Source: an uncultured Bacteroides sp. (GTDB taxonomy: Bacteria; Bacteroidota; Bacteroidia; Bacteroidales; Bacteroidaceae). From it: DNA of 64,000 nucleotides. Shown piece after piece: positions 62,913-64,000 of this stretch. The translations under genes and the position numbers were made by a program. Under the pieces are notes generated by a model. The model saw only the letters and a program-made list of their open reading frames with translations, had not been told where the DNA came from and ran no database searches. The stretch is from NCBI GenBank assembly GCA_944322345.1, contig CALUOO010000006.1, positions 109,809 to 173,808 on the forward strand, in the 5' to 3' direction. The first letter of the stretch is position 1; each line of letters starts with the position of its first letter.

Positions 62913-62963
62913 GCTTTTTCATATTTTCTTTCCCTAAAAAGCAGAATAATTAAAATAAATCCA

Positions 62964-62971
62964 TATATTTG
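62964..62971 (+). promoter_or_regulatory. -7 box for the Lrp gene
   Basis: TATATTTG fits the -7 consensus, 43 bp before the ATG at 63014. Confidence 0.5.
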
Positions 62972-63013
62972 CTTACTATTTGGCAACAACAGGAACATAT
63001 TAACTTACTCATT

Positions 63014-63478
63014 ATGGAAAAAATAGATAACCTCGACAGACAAATTCTAGGAATTATCTCACAGAATGCACGCATCCCGTTCAAGGATGTTGCAGCAGAA
63101 TGTGGTGTATCCCGTGCAGCCATTCATCAGCGCGTTCAACGCCTGATCGACCTTGGAGTCATTATAGGCTCAGGATACCATGTAAACCCTAAATCATTGG
63201 GATATAGCACTTGCACTTATGTCGGAATCAAGCTGGAAAAAGGATCAATGTATAAATCAGTTGTAGCCGAACTGAAAAAGATCCCAGAAATTGTAGAATG
63301 CCATTTTACAACCGGTCCTTATACCATGCTGACTAAAGTATATGCTTGTGACAACGAGCACCTGATGGACCTGCTGAACAACAAGATGCAGGAAATTCCG
63401 GGTGTTGTCGCTACAGAGACATTGATCTCTTTGGAACAGAGTATCAAGAAAGAAATTCCTATTCGTGCCGAGAAATAA
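63014..63478 (+). CDS. Lrp/AsnC-family transcriptional regulator
   Basis: This 154-residue regulator has an N-terminal HTH (1-55, NLDRQILGIISQNARIPFKD and VSRAAIHQRVQRLIDLGVI). The C-terminal RAM effector domain (about 70-145) has YVGIKLEKGSMYKSVVAEL, IVECHFTTGPYTMLTKV and ETLISLEQSIKKEIPI. Members bind amino acids and form octamers. The start is the ATG of MEKIDNLDRQILG; upstream in-frame codons lie across the promoter. The next gene begins 4 bp after its stop, so the two are likely cotranscribed. Confidence 0.92.
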   Translation: MEKIDNLDRQILGIISQNARIPFKDVAAECGVSRAAIHQRVQRLIDLGVIIGSGYHVNPKSLGYSTCTYVGIKLEKGSMYKSVVAELKKIPEIVECHFTTGPYTMLTKVYACDNEHLMDLLNNKMQEIPGVVATETLISLEQSIKKEIPIRAEK

Positions 63479-63482
63479 ACAG

Positions 63483-63794
63483 ATGGATTTACTGAACGAA
63501 TATCATCTGGCAGGATTATTCATCGGAATCTGTACATTCCTGATTATCGGGCTTTTTCATCCCATTGTTATAAAATCCGAATACTATTGGGGAACCGGAT
63601 GCTGGTGGATATTCCTGCTACTTGGCATTGCAGGCATTGTGGCATCATTAAGTATCAGTAATGTGATTCTATCCTCCCTATTAGGTGTATTCGCATTCTC
63701 TTCGTTCTGGACTATCAAAGAGATATTCGAACAGGAAGAGCGCGTTAAAAAAGGGTGGTTTCCCAAGAACCCCAAACGTAAATACAAGTTTTAG
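63483..63794 (+). CDS. Small membrane protein (DUF4491-like)
   Basis: This 103-residue protein has three hydrophobic segments: LAGLFIGICTFLIIGLF (about 9-25), WWIFLLLGIAGIVASLSI (about 41-58) and NVILSSLLGVFAFSSFW (about 60-76). The basic tail is KKGWFPKNPKRKY. The conserved-looking HPIVIKSEYYWGTGCWW and RVKKGWFPKNP match small Bacteroidetes membrane proteins of unknown function. It starts 4 bp after the Lrp gene, whose effector may regulate it. Confidence 0.78.
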   Translation: MDLLNEYHLAGLFIGICTFLIIGLFHPIVIKSEYYWGTGCWWIFLLLGIAGIVASLSISNVILSSLLGVFAFSSFWTIKEIFEQEERVKKGWFPKNPKRKYKF

Positions 63795-63868
63795 CCCCCT
63801 AACAAAAAGTCACAACCGATATTTATAGCCGATTTGGTAATTACTTTTGTGTTTTTCCTAAAAAAGTA

Positions 63869-63900
63869 TTTGCATAATTCGACAAAAAGAACTACTTTTG
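63869..63900 (+). promoter_or_regulatory. Promoter of the CAU tRNA
   Basis: TTTG (63869-63872) and TACTTTTG (63893-63900) are 20 nt apart, a full -33/-7 match. Transcription would start about 20 bp before the tRNA. Confidence 0.7.
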
Positions 63901-63927
63901 CCACCGCATCCGTAAAAAGGATACATC

Positions 63928-64000
63928 GGACTTGTAGCTCAGTTGGTTAGAGCAACAGACTCATAATCTGGAGGTCCCAGGTTCAAGCCCTGGCTGGTCC
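63928..64000 (+). tRNA. tRNA with CAU anticodon (elongator Met or Ile2)
   Basis: A 73-nt cloverleaf ends exactly at the window edge. It has acceptor GGACTTG/CTGGTCC with one T-T mismatch, D-loop AGTTGGTTAGA, anticodon loop CTCATAA and T-arm CCAGG/CCTGG. It is not an initiator, which would have a different D-loop and T-arm. Sequence alone does not settle Met versus lysidine-modified Ile. Confidence 0.88.

Overview
The window reads as chromosome of a gut Bacteroides (order Bacteroidales). The evidence is a SusC/SusD pair, a hybrid two-component system with a periplasmic propeller sensor, many short lipoprotein signals, GH97/GH31/GH43/GH16 enzymes, and promoters of the Bacteroides type (a TAnnTTTG -7 box, sometimes with a TTTG -33 box) in place of sigma-70 boxes. 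Gene starts mostly lack strong Shine-Dalgarno sequences, also as in this group.

Layout. 1-0.9 kb: the 5' part of a tyrosine-recombinase gene next to tRNA-Arg(CCU) and a decayed tRNA copy, probably one edge of an integrated element. 1.1-4.0 kb: korAB, a 2-oxoacid:ferredoxin oxidoreductase. 4.1-5.1 kb: an AT-rich lipoprotein gene of unknown function. 5.5-9.8 kb (minus): a housekeeping run aroQ-pyk-O-methyltransferase-rbfA-LolC/E-type permease, with xerD divergent from aroQ. 11.3-15.8 kb (plus): an apparently highly expressed TPR lipoprotein, a thioredoxin-fold lipoprotein without its cysteines, and the ComM/YifB ATPase. 16.0-22.7 kb (minus): a hybrid two-component regulator and a GH31 enzyme. 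23.1 kb: a sirtuin. 23.9-33.9 kb (minus): SusC, SusD, a third lipoprotein and three thioredoxin-fold proteins in one run, which looks like an uptake system with redox partners. 34.3-43.7 kb (minus): a glycan operon with a Wzx-type flippase and seven glycosyltransferase-type genes, several fucosyltransferase-like, next to metG. 47.1-55.3 kb (plus): an ADP-forming acyl-CoA synthetase, then secreted GH97, GH16, an uncharacterised (alpha/alpha)-type protein and GH43. 56.3-59.7 kb (plus): four genes of a corrinoid methyl-transfer module. 60-64 kb: an SGNH esterase, two FKBP isomerases, an Lrp regulator, a small membrane protein and a CAU-anticodon tRNA.

The most unusual content lies between genes. 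Five loci each carry exactly four 22-bp units (88 bp) built on the core AAAGGTTA or its reverse complement, and one further locus carries four 23-bp units of a different sequence. At three loci the 22-bp array sits in the middle of a longer repeated element of roughly 0.3-0.55 kb. Other dispersed modules (a CACCACAGAGGACACAGAG family, and a family with AAAGAAAAAGCTACC next to a conserved stretch of about 150 bp) fill the 1-kb gaps at 36.3-37.5, 45.9-47.0 and 55.3-56.2 kb. Several copies are in opposite orientation on either side of the glycan operon.

The best candidates for undescribed biology are the 22-bp array family, the corrinoid module without an obvious methyl donor, and the SusCD-thioredoxin system. 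Everything here was read by eye from the sequence. Family names rest on motifs I could see and on general knowledge, with no database search.
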